Shown here piece by piece: positions 47,078 to 57,310 of a stretch of DNA of 64,000 bases. Source of the DNA: Hepsetus odoe (lineage: Eukaryota; Chordata; Actinopteri; Characiformes; Hepsetidae); the NCBI GenBank assembly GCA_017165825.1, contig CM029370.1:20840555-20904554 (forward strand), written 5' to 3'. Made by a program: the position numbers and the translations under genes. How positions within the stretch are numbered: position 1 is the first letter of the stretch; every line of letters starts with the position of its first letter. The notes under the pieces were generated by a model. That model saw only the letters and a list, made by a program, of their open reading frames with translations, had not been told where the DNA came from and did not search any database.

Positions 47078-48428
47078 TACACACATAGTACTATGCAAAG
47101 GTTTTAGCATTTTGTAAATTGATAAAAATAAACAATCATTATTTATATTTCTGAAACCATTCTTTGTTTACAGCATTTTTTCACACCTGTATAAAACTTT
47201 TGCACAGTACTGTATATAAACCCTTTCTAAGTAGTCGAATCAGCTGTTTTAAAGGGCAGCAACTGCATCCAGTCAACTCCACTGTTGTTAAATCTCCACA
47301 ACTCCACAAAGGCTAAAGAAGAATGAAACACTTTGGAACAGCCACTAACAAGTCTGAGGTGACAGGTGTAAGATAGAGAGGTAAAAGCCCACCAGTGGAC
47401 AGCACTTTTCTTAAAAGTTATAGAGCTATATAATTTGATGAGCTGAAGCAGTCTGTAATCCATGACTTAACTCAGCATTAAAAATCTCAAAGCATTCTCA
47501 GAAGAGCCAAAAAAAGCTCAGAACTAGGAAGGTACATGAAACGTCATCCATGGTGAGCAAAAAAGTAAAGTCTGTTAAAATAGCATTCAACAACCCTTAT
47601 TTCACTAGGATAGTAGGATGAAGTGTCTACAGGTTTGACATATACCTTCCCAGAACAAGAGCCAGCGACATCATGAACAACCTCCACAGGGCAGGGATGA
47701 GGTTTCACTACTCCAGCTGTGCTTTAATCTCTATCTGATGATGTAACTCACAATGTTAGCAGAAGAAAGCTTTACAGAATCATTTTGTCTGCCATTTTGC
47801 ATCCAAATTAATTAGGAAGGCTAATCACCAGATGAGAACTAGATGGAACATACATTTCATCCCCTGAAGAGAAGATTGAAGAGATATACTCTCAGAGCAA
47901 ACCACTGAAGGATGCTGTAGGAGAAGCTTCGGAAACCGTGAGAAAAGAAGGAACCATTAATTGTGTGAAGTCAGTGGTTTACAGGCTTGTTGTTGCAAAC
48001 AAGGGATGTGCAACAAAGTGCCGTTAGCTTTCATTTACTACTTCAACGCTCCAATCTGGGTCACTAAATACAAAACTGCAATTTTATATACCAAGTAACA
48101 AATGTTTGAAGAATACACCAAGAAAATACGGTCATCACAAATATTTCGATCGCAAACCCAAGTTCAGCGAACATTCACAAATAAATAGCCTCACATATAC
48201 TTATCCACCGTGCTTACCAGATACACAGCCAATGATATTCGGTGTTTGTATGTTGTGTGTAAATTGCAAACCATAAACTAGCTCGGTGGCTAACTGCTAG
48301 CGCTCGTTAGCCCTTTAGCTAGCTGCTTAAATGAACAACAAAACGACTCACTTCGTGTATGCCGCTCCCAAATCAATCACCACGGCGGTTTTCTCTCCTC
48401 CGCTGCCTAAAACCTCAAACAAGGGCAT
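42474..48428 (-). CDS. actr10: actin-related protein 10 (Arp11), dynactin subunit (13 coding exons)
   Basis: Exons: 48428-48352, 46701-46629, 46542-46460, 46286-46178, 46057-45950, 45552-45485, 45082-45003, 43737-43702, 43604-43525, 43423-43350, 43150-43069, 42948-42747, 42655-42474. Every phase agrees and the product is 417 aa, the human length. Arp11 forms part of the pointed-end complex of dynactin, which links dynein to cargo. Landmarks: AVVIDLGAAYTKCGFAGE (actin-type phosphate loop 1), RDRRVVIIESILCPSHFRE, VMDCGY, NLVVIGGTSMLPGFLHRL and the C-terminus PPPLMKRAFSTEK. The intron between the fifth and sixth coding exons is U12-like with a TG end (separate entry). The start MPLFEVLGSGGEKT matches the family. 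Confidence 0.95.
43970..44255 (+). mobile_element. fragment of a Tc1-like transposase gene, C-terminal part
   Basis: In an actr10 intron, reading opposite to the gene. Broken frames give text resembling VLTWFPNSPYLCLINQLW, the Tc1 'DLNPIEHLW' region. It continues in one open frame as LWEVLNKLVRSTEAP and SLQDRKALLQ. The third catalytic acidic position is lost. The rest of the element is not visible. Confidence 0.7.
45553..45949 (-). other. actr10: predicted U12-type intron with GT-TG ends in actr10
   Basis: The exon ends ...GTGCTGCCA and the intron opens GTATCCTTTTTAC, an exact match to the U12 donor consensus (GTATCCTTT). Near the other end is GCCTTAAT, close to the U12 branch consensus TTCCTTAAC, then ATTCATTTG and the next exon GTTTATGAAGGA. 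The conserved protein (LVLP then VYEGIP) and the total of 417 aa require the junction after TTTG. The only nearby AG, 7 bases later inside GAAGGA, breaks the frame. A Tc1-like terminal piece ('acagtactatgcaaaagtct', 45,769) lies in this intron. Confidence 0.75.
46742..46987 (-). mobile_element. tRNA-headed SINE, type B
   Basis: Inverted copy: 'tccatccatccatcttctgc', 'ccaaacggggtcgcagg', 'ctggacaggtagccagccc', 'tacctcagggcaaccc' and the head 'cctaaccactaggccacc'. It lies in actr10 intron 1. Confidence 0.87.
46988..47070. repeat. (TA)n microsatellite
   Basis: About 40 TA units begin directly at the head end of the type B SINE. The true length may differ, since such runs are hard to sequence. 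Confidence 0.95.
47087..47216. mobile_element. short MITE with Tc1-like inverted ends
   Basis: The left end 'agtactatgcaaaggttt' pairs with the right end 'aaaacttttgcacagtact' over about 130 bases. The same end appears alone at 45,769. Confidence 0.7.
47217..48300. other. actr10 intron 1 sequence, no recognised gene
   Basis: No convincing coding frame. Parts (47,220-48,000) look like non-coding remnants of a longer mobile element, but I cannot place it in a family. Confidence 0.4.
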
Positions 48429-49250
48429 TTTCACCTAATTCTCCTTAACTAAAACCGCATAAACAGAGATTTTTCAGCCAAATCAAATCTGCAGAAGAGC
48501 GACAGATCGGTGAGGGCGGAGGGTGTAGACGCTGGACCCCACCGTCAGAAAAATAAACACTCAAACACGCACTGAGCTGAATCGAATGACTCTACCTGAG
48601 GATATGTTTTAAAAATGTTATCTAAATATGTTTTCATGTATTCTCAGATTGTGACAGGAATCTTAAGTTTGACAGAAGTAAAGCCATCAGAAAAAGGCAG
48701 TGCGTTAGACAACACAAAAGGGGCGTGGCCTGTGACTGAAGTCTCTTCTGATTGTAGATCAGTTTGATCGTCTTTACATCGTTGAGTTGTGTTGGGGAGC
48801 CTTTCTAGAGAAACTGATCTGAGATTTAAAAAAATAAAAAATAAATACGTACATAAAAAAAAAAGAAAAAAAATGTGCCCAAAACTGTCACAGTCACCAG
48901 ACCAGGCGTCTGGATGGGGATGTTTATGTACCGCAGTGATGACTTAATATAACCATTTCAAAAATGTACATATATAATGTAGTAAATGTTTAATAAACGT
49001 ATGATATATTTACTGATACGTTTATATTATTTAGGTATTAATAATATTTTTACAAGATATTTATATGATAATATTTTACTGAAACAGTCCTTACTGTTGG
49101 TCTAAGAAGAGCTAACTGGCGGTCTCAGTGAAAACATTAGGTGGAAACTTGTTCAGCTGCGCCTCAGAGGCGGATTTGACAGCAGAGAGGGTGTGCAACA
49201 ACACAGCCCAGAAATGAGGTCGGCTGGCTGATTTCGGCACAACACGGCAG
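48429..49250. promoter_or_regulatory. actr10/armh4 divergent promoter region and armh4 exon 1
   Basis: actr10 reads left from 48,428. armh4 exon 1 (non-coding) ends at a donor CGGCAG|GTAAGC at 49,250/49,251. The interval between is only about 0.7 kb, with GC-richer ends around 48,480-48,560 and 49,100-49,250 and an AT-rich middle. Shared regulation is possible, but no specific motif was settled on. Confidence 0.5.
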
Positions 49251-50008
49251 GTAAGCAGTGCATGTTCACAATAATCTCAAAGAAATGCTTTGTGCACATC
49301 AGCCTGCTTCACTGCGCATCTCGCGTGCTGAGCGTGTGCTGCATGTTTTGTTTGAAGTCTCAGTTCTCGATGTGCGTCGGTTCCTTGCTGCGCAATGCTG
49401 ACGCGCCAGAGGACGAGACCCCTTCCATGTCCAAGTGATCATATATACTGATCAAAAGATGTAAAGGAATAAATGAAACGAGAGTTTGTGTCAGCAGTGT
49501 CTAAGCCTTCAAATAGGTGTGTTGCCTAAAGATCATGTGATTTCTCCAGCCCTAGAAATTACTCTTCAGAAATCCTGTTGGGAGCTTTTTTAAAGCCTTG
49601 GGTGCTCTTATAATAATGGTTTATTGTAGTTCAGTGAATATAAATGTCATGTCTGAATTCTCTACGGCTCTTTGTCTTGGAGAATGAACAGTGTGCTATT
49701 TTTAGGGTATTTGAGTGATGGAGTGCAGCAGCGTGCTGTGTCAGGTCTGCAGGAGAGAGACAGAGGGAGAGAGAAAAATGGTCTGTTTGTCAGAATGATG
49801 TGTGGGTTAAAGGGTTTTTATTTTTACACCTTGCTCCACCATTACTGCCTTTCTTATTGAACCTATAGTGGAAGTCTCTGTCTTCCTCTGAAATTCACAG
49901 AATGCGTTTTTTCCAAGGTGTGCTCAAACATTTTGGATGTGAGCAAATCCCTCAACATTTTGGACCTTCGGACTCCTAAAACATTCATGCTGGACGACCA
50001 AGTAAGAT

Positions 50009-53000
50009 ATGTTGCAGTGTGAAACTTTCAGCGTTCTCCTGTTGGTCGGGGTTTGTCTCTCCGCGTGGGCCGCCCCATTAGGGAGCACATCCTCGCCACA
50101 GGCAAGGCGCTGTAATAGAAAAGAGCAAGAAACCAGAGAAACATCTGAACATCAGCATGAAAACAGGCTGTGTGTGAAATCGTCCCTCCTGCCAGCATCA
50201 TCTCCCCATGTGGAGGAGTGGCAAGAACCTGGAGGAGCAGCTGAGGTTTTAGCCAGAGATGAAGAGGAGTTTGCAGTGGCAGATGAAGTTAAAGGGCCCG
50301 ACAGACAGGCTGGGTTGGTTCAGAAAGGAGATGAGGCTCTTGCATGGTACAAGGAAGGATTCAGTGAGTCTACTAAAGCATCATTGGTGGACAAAGACAA
50401 TACCTATTTACCTGCAAGTCCCACTGAAGCTATTCCTGTGGTGGAACGTACATCAGGATCTGTCAATGCAGAGATGGAATTTGTTACATCCACCAGTGTA
50501 GTAGACCCCATTAACTCAGGCAAACACACTCTGCAGAAAGTAGGTCTCTCTGTGGTCCCATTTCAGCCGAGCACTGATAGATCTGCAGAGGCAGGGGTTG
50601 TGTTAGGGCACAGTGACTTCAATAGGCAAAGAAGCTTGCTTTACACAGATTTAGAAGAAGATAAAGGCAGTGAACAGGTTTTCACAACAGATCTTCCACA
50701 AGAACAGGAGGGAGGATTAGCGGCAGAGACAGTCAAGAAGAACCGGTCTGCACAGCTCAATCATACAGAACCCCCATTCATGGTCTCATCCATTGCTCAT
50801 GACTCTGCAAGCCAGTCTCCCTGGACCATCATCAACCCTGCTGCAACAGCTTTAACTGCTTCAGACAGTACCAATGGAGAGGATGGAGGTTCTAGAGTAG
50901 CAGAGGGAAGTCTCTTTACGGCCACAGAGCTTCAGGATAAAGCACTCGCTCATGAACCTCTGCAGCCTGACCTGACCCTCACCTCCAGACTCCCAGAGCT
51001 TGGAGGTACCTGGACCGAGGCACTTCACATTCAAGGAGGTGAGGCCATTGTCCAGTTATATTTTATTAAATAGTTATTTCATGTATGTAAAAAGGCACAC
51101 ATGTTCATTAATCCCATTTAGTCTCTAATTTTCCATCATTTCATTTTCAGTTTATATGCCGGAGCATTGGCCACATGTTTAAGTCTGAACTATATTTTTG
51201 TTGGAGTTCATAAAGTTGTGACGTAGTTTGTATAGTTTTATTATGAAAGGAGACGGAATAAAAGCAGCAGTCCAAAGTGAGACTCTGATTATGCGGTAAA
51301 AGCAGCCGATTTTACATGCTCCACTTTGAACCACAGTAGGGGACTAGAGACAGCCTAATTACTTTCTATTTTTGAGTCTTCACTTGAAATAAGGGAGAGC
51401 GACTGCATAAAGATTGGAGTCAGTCTTCTTAGCATGCTGCTGTCAGATCTGAAAGCTTATGTATATTTAAAAAGACCTGACAGGTGATTAGACTGTATTG
51501 TAAAGACTTGGCACAGAGTGTAAGGCTTAATTTGCTCTTGGTATTCACTCGATAAAATCCCTCATGAAGGTGCTGTGTGAAATATTGACTATAATAATAA
51601 TAATAACGAATATAATAAAAAAGCAGGCTTTTCATACTTACATTTGACCTTTTATCTTCCAGTCTATAAAGTATGTCTTCTTCCATTTTGTACATGTTTC
51701 TCTATCATCAGCAATGTGTGGTATAATATAGGAGGCTCGTCAGTTACTTTGCTACAGAGGCACTAGCTTTAATTATTAGCCCAGAAGTGTAATTTTAAAG
51801 TTTTTAAATCCATTGGAGTTTACTGGGAGTCCCTTCTTTAATGAGGCAGCATTTGCACTCTGTTGCTCTGGGAAGGTTTTATACTGGACACTAGATTGCT
51901 TTGAGGATTTGACTGCATTCAGTCATGAGAACATTAGTGAGATCATTTACTGCTATTGGATGATTAGTTCGGTATCTCAGATTTCACTCTAATGGATGCA
52001 TTGTACATTGAACAGAGTGGGTGAAAACTCACTGCTCCACAGCCTAGACTAGCTTTACACCCCTGCAGCTGCTCTATTTACCCCTCTTTATGCCATCATG
52101 TCCTCAAGCTCATGTGCAGATATTCCAGATTGTCCCATTCATTTGGCAGTACTTTCTATGGAGGTTATACATGCTGTGTTCAAGTGAGGACCTGTATCAG
52201 CAGTTAATTTAGAACCTTCAAGGAGCTGAATTCACCAATAAGAAAAGGTTTCTGGACATGTGTGTATATGAAGTGCATACGTTTATGTGTGTTCTTGGAG
52301 GGTAGTTGAAGGGATGATTTTTAACTGCATTTTTTCAGAGCAATGGCTATCCATAAATGAAGTACTGACGGTAATCACCTATTGATATAAATAAGCAAAC
52401 TATAATTGGGAAAATTTCCTGTTGTTTTGCACTGCCTACCCCTTACAGCTTGCTAAGAGGCTCAAGATATTAATTAAATGTTATTTTCTTTTGTTTAATA
52501 TCTTTTGAAACAGTGGAAGAAACAAGCATCTTGCCCTTGTCACAGGAGGTGGGCACAGAGGCAACAATGTCTTCAGAAGACCTGCCTCTAATCTTTGAGC
52601 CACTTGATGATGTGACACCACCGAGTGGCTCAGCAATGACAACCGAGCTGTCTGTCGCCATGGCGCCAGCAACAGGGATGCTAGGGGAGGCAGAGCTAGA
52701 GCGAACAGTGTCCGTGGATACGGAACACATTCCTCCTGAAGCCTCCCTCCTGGGACCGTCTGATTGGCCTTCACCGTGGCAGATGTCTGGTTCGGAGAAT
52801 TTGGAGGGTCAAATGCCGTCTCAAATGCCAGTCAACATGCCTTTCTCTGAAGCTAAGCAGGAGCTCAGTGAAGCAACAGAGAGACTACAGAGTGAGAGTG
52901 CATAAATTCTTTGGTGCCTAGAATGTGATGCAAAGCACTTCATGGGCACTTTTTGTTTTAATTCTAACTCTCTTATGTACAGTAAGTAAATGGCAAAGTC

Positions 53001-56000
53001 TCCTCTGCTTCAGGAAAGCAGTGTTTGCATCAGTCACATTCAATTTGTGTAAATTGATTTATACTGCAACTTTTATTCTGGCATGTTTACAAAATATGGA
53101 CAACTAGCAGTTAAGCCATAAAAAGCATGCAGCGTTTAGACTAGACCTCCAGTCATTAAACCAATCGGTTGTCAAAGTAACACAATTTATCTGGGTATCC
53201 TAAATTGGGGAAAATAACTCATTTAAAATAACTTTTAAATTTAAAATATCTCATTTTGATTTAAAATCAGTATTTCAATTGCAATGTAAATGCAATTTTT
53301 TTTCTATAAATGAATCATGTTTTTTTTAGTCCAAAAAGTCTTTTTTTTTCCAGACATGAGGACTGACATTTCAAAAGCCTTGCAATATTAGATTTTATGA
53401 GATCAATAAAATAAAATGAAAAAATAATAATAAGTGGTGACCTAGTGGTAAGGCCCTCATGATCATGTTCAGTCCTGGACCAGTAGGTTGCCCTGAGGTA
53501 CCCTTGAGCAAGGTACTCCCTGGGTGCAGTTGCTTATTATTATTATTATTATTATCATTATTATTTACAATGGGAACTTGTTGATATTAGATAATGTAAG
53601 ATATTGTTTAAATGGCAGCACTTGAAAACTGGAATTAACATATTAAAAAAATTAATTGTTTGGTCCCAGAAATATTTGATCAGCCAAGGCATTTTTGGTG
53701 TTGAGATTTGCTTATTTAATGTTTTATTCCACAATTACAGATAAGGTTACTAAATGTTGCATGAAATGTTTTTTGCTCTATGACTGTATTTTTTGTATTT
53801 GCTGGTCAATTAGAGTCACATTAAGATAAAACGTAAAGTAGATTTTTTACTGAACTGTTTCTGTAAGAATAGAGAAGTGTGATAAAGAAAGATTAATGCT
53901 TATTTAGTAATTTAAGGAGGCATGAACAGCCTTCGATCTGCCATTCTGCTTCTGCTAACATGACACATTTTACTTGGAAAAGGCTATCGCCAAATTAAAA
54001 TGGAAAAAAAGATAGAAAGTGTTCTGAAAAGACTTATTCTTCCTGATATAGGTGTCACCTCAGCCTCGATGGGAACTCTCCTTTCAACACCTTCTCCTGT
54101 ATCAGATACCACTCAGCAGGTTATTGACATCGAGCTAACTCACTCAGCAGTTCTGAAAATGAAGCCAGGGCTGCAAGAGAATCTGGAATCAGAAGGTTTT
54201 TTAATCAAATTGTCACTATGAAACTGATTAATTGAGGGGAATAACTCTAATAACTAATAACTAATTATCCTGCATGAACAAACAAGTTTTTAAAAAAGCC
54301 AATGTAATCTAACTATGCAGCAAAAAACAGTTTATGCAGTTTTTTGTGGGAAAATGATAAATGTGGAAGCCTTAAAAAAGAAAATACGGATATCTGTCTG
54401 TTAGATAGGTTTCTTAATGCAAGGCATATGTGGTCAGTTATGTATGCAGGAGGATTTAAAAGATTTTATTGACTAAGTTGGGTTAAATGTTTTGTTTGAT
54501 TAATTGATAGCCCTGATTCTTAATGGTATAACTTACAAACTAAAAAAACAAAAAATATGTTCTTTGTTTCAGAAGATGATGATGAAGAGGACGAGGATGC
54601 AGATGAATATGAGGAAGAGGAAGAGGACAGTGATGAGGACATGACCGAGGCCACTGTTCACACACCTACTCGTCCCTCTTACAGCCTCATCCCTCCTCCT
54701 CCGGTCTGGGGGCAGCAGAACCAAGGCCTCAGTGAGTCAGCAACCAGAGAAACCTGAAGAAAAAGGAGTGGTACTAAGTGCAGTAGAGCAGGAGCATCTT
54801 TGAATAAAAGAATAAAAATAAAATATTTTCCAGAATAAAAGAATATTTTGTTAGTAAACCATGGAGTCAAAAGATATAGGGTTACATTCACTGAAATCTT
54901 GATGGTGATTAATTTGTATTGTATTTTTTCAGTACGTAGCTGGGTTGAACTAATTCGAGAAAAGGTGAGTAACTTCTCCAAACGTTTTTGTAGTAAGTTT
55001 AGTTCAGCATGAAATTTAACACTGTTCCCTTTCTTTAAGGCTGGATATGTGTCTGGAATGCTTGTACCTGTTGGCATCGGTATAACAGGGGCTCTGCTTA
55101 TCGTTGGAGCTCTTTATAGCATCAGGATGATCCACCGCAAAAGGAAGAACAGCTTCAAGCACCAAAGGCGGAAGGTAAATGTTAACGGCAGAAACAAAAC
55201 ACATAATATGAACCGTAAAATGCATATACCCTGCATGCCCAAAAGTAACCAGACACCCTGATCTAGTTGATCAACCACAACATGTTTGAAACCTGAGGTA
55301 CCCTTGAGCAAAGAATCATCCCCAGCACTGCTCCCCACTGAATATGGCTGCCCTCTGTTTCAGTTGGGTGTGATGGGTTAAATGCAGAGAAGCAACTGGT
55401 TGTAGTTCACGGTGTGATGTGGTGTGGTGTCTTCACAATGACAGTCACTTTCACTTCAAATTCTTTGTGAAAACCTTGCCTTATGTTTTCTGAAATACCT
55501 GGATGTAGTGGTCAAGTTGTATTAATTTTTGATAGATGACAAAACTTAAGTCTTTGGCCACTGGCTTTAGCTGAAACAGTTGGGGGTCACTATTGATTTT
55601 ACAGTGAAAAACTTAAAGTGACTGTTTTTGTCATTGTATGCACGTCATGATTCACAGTGAACCACAACAAAATGCTTCTCTGCCTACCACCCTCTGATCT
55701 TGAGGTCAAGTAGGCCATCATTGTGTTAATTTACCTTTTAGGCTTGTCCAGCGCTAAATTTAAAAACATTTTTTGCCAAAATACTCAATTTGCCTCAGGA
55801 TCAATAAAAATGTTCTGGTACTAATTCTGGGTGGTACAGGGGCACAGTGGGTTGCGCCCTCACCTCACAGCAAGAAAAACCTGGGTTTGATTCCAAAGCA
55901 GGGCAGTCAAGGTCCTCTCTGTGTAGAGTTTGCGTATGTCCTTTGGGAGCTCCAGTCCACAGTCCATGCACATCAGGTGGATTGGAGATGCTAAATTGCC

Positions 56001-56432
56001 CATAGGAGTGAGCGTGTTTGTCTGAGCGTTTGGCCACCGATGGACTGGCGACCTGTCCAGGGCGTATCCTCAACTTTCACCCTGTGAGAGGTGGGATATG
56101 CACCAGTACCCCGTGACCCTAATTAGAACAGGCGGATATGAAAATGAGTAAAAGTGAGTGCTATTGATTCTGATTAAGATACAACCATTGCTAACACTGG
56201 CTATATGAGCAAATTTCAAGTTCAAACATTTTGATTTACTGTGTAAAAAGCAGGCCCCGCATAAAGCTGATCCATTTATCTGCTCAGCCTTCAGGGGACA
56301 CAATGAGTTCTGCAGTATCTGTTTAACATCAATAAACTGAATCTTACTTGTTTTTCACAGCAGCCCAAAGAAGTGAGAAATGGGCCAGACCAAGCAATGC
56401 TTTTGGCTGACAGCTCAGAGGATGAATTTTGA
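50009..56432 (+). CDS. armh4: armadillo-like helical domain-containing protein 4 (7 coding exons)
   Basis: Exons: 50009-51038, 52514-52891, 54052-54195, 54573-54731, 54933-54964, 55040-55174, 56361-56432. Phases agree and give 649 aa (human 774). It is a single-pass membrane protein reported to modulate STAT3/gp130 signalling. Visible: signal peptide (MLQCETFSVLLLVGVCLSAW), a long, poorly conserved Ser/Thr/Glu-rich ectodomain, an acidic run of Asp/Glu (about 518-545), the very conserved RSWVELIREKAGYVSGMLV, a membrane helix (about 587-609), a basic stop-transfer (RKRKNSFKHQRRK) and the tail MLLADSSEDEF. The N-terminal half would not be recognised without the C-terminus. Two short upstream open frames (ATG at 49,902 and 49,988) precede the start. 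Exon 4 has a weak donor (AAG|GTTTTT). Confidence 0.92.
51895..52240 (+). repeat. dispersed DNA repeat, copy 2
   Basis: Shares 'gaggatttgactgcattcag', 'aacattagtgag' and 'actgctccacagcc' in order with 40,130-40,340. It lies in an armh4 intron. Confidence 0.55.
53430..53525 (+). mobile_element. 5' fragment of a type A SINE
   Basis: 'gtggtgacctagtggtaagg' head and 'gttgccctgaggtaccc' core, cut off before the tail. An (ATT)n run follows at 53,530. Confidence 0.7.
55290..55690. mobile_element. two SINE type A tail pieces in opposite orientation
   Basis: 55,290-55,460 (+) runs from 'gaggtacccttgagcaaag' to 'cacaatgacagtcactttca'. 55,610-55,690 (-) shows the tail part 'gtgaaccacaacaaaatgc' inverted. 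Confidence 0.65.
55825..56160 (+). repeat. SINE-like dispersed repeat with 'ctggcgacctgtccagg' tail
   Basis: 'cagtgggttgcgccctcac', 'gggtttgattccaaagc', 'gatgctaaattgcccatag', 'gatggactggcgacctgtcc'. It is a common teleost element with a tRNA-like start. Its 3' part is related to the tail of the type B SINEs. Confidence 0.65.
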
Positions 56433-57310
56433 ATCTGCATAAAAACAGCCATTGGTGACCAGTGTTCTTGCAAAAAAAATGTCAAGAGTTCAGAAGCATA
56501 CACTTTATAGACTCCGAGTCTCACATGTAGTTCATACATAGACACAGGCAAGGCCATTCCTCCCTCATCCAAACACTAAATATCAGATATAAATTTACAC
56601 AAAGTCAAGTTAGTGTTACACTAACTACTTGTCTGTATATGAAGATATGTATGTATATTACTTACTATGATTAATGTATGAACTTTATTAAGATGGAAAG
56701 TTGCTATGGGTTAATGTCTCTGTGAATAATGAATGAATATATTCTTGAGATTTCTGTAGATCAGTTTTTCCTATTTGTAAATATAAGATTTGATGTGTAA
56801 TCCTAATGTACTTAAATCAGAGGATAAAAAATTAAAGGATATGTAAAACATTAAGTGTAACTGAAATCACTTAGAAAGTACAGCTGTTTTTCTAGTGATA
56901 AAACCTTTAGGTGTCTGAGTTTGTGTTGGTTAATCATTCCATCATCAGAAAATAAAAATGTCTGTCTAATAAACAGACATAAATGTCCAAAGATAATATT
57001 GTACACTAAAAAAATTTTTAAAAAGCCAACACCTGCTTTTTTCCTGCTCTTAAATCTGTAAAACATGAATTCATGAAAACGTGGATCGCTGTATATAGTA
57101 CAAATTGTTTTTGCTGTATTATTGTTATTGTTCCCCTGTGTGGGTGTGTGTGTGTTCAATCTCGACTGTTTTTGTTGTTACATTAAAGTATCCAAGAATA
57201 ATGTATTTGTGTTTTTTTGTGTGTTTCTTTTCCAATGAATAAGGATACTAAATGTAACCAATAATCCACACCACATCACTGAAAAAATCAAATAATTTAT
57301 TTCTGAATTT
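56433..57310. other. convergent 3' ends of armh4 and naa30
   Basis: Plus-strand ATTAAA at 57,182-57,187 is a likely armh4 poly(A) signal. Minus-strand AATAAA (TTTATT at 57,296-57,301) is the most distal candidate for naa30. If both are used, the two mature 3' ends lie within about 100 bases of each other or slightly overlap. Confidence 0.5.

Noticed and set aside
46723..47088. Long plus-strand open frame of 121 codons ending in a run of Tyr-Ile
   Set aside because: It is the type B SINE read through into the (TA)n array; no gene.
47217..48000. Possible decayed transposase gene in actr10 intron 1
   Set aside because: I found no transposase motif in any frame; only the short MITE beside it (47,087-47,216) is supported.
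52481..52774. Minus-strand frames opposite armh4 exon 3
   Set aside because: Antisense shadows; the plus strand has matching splice sites and frame.
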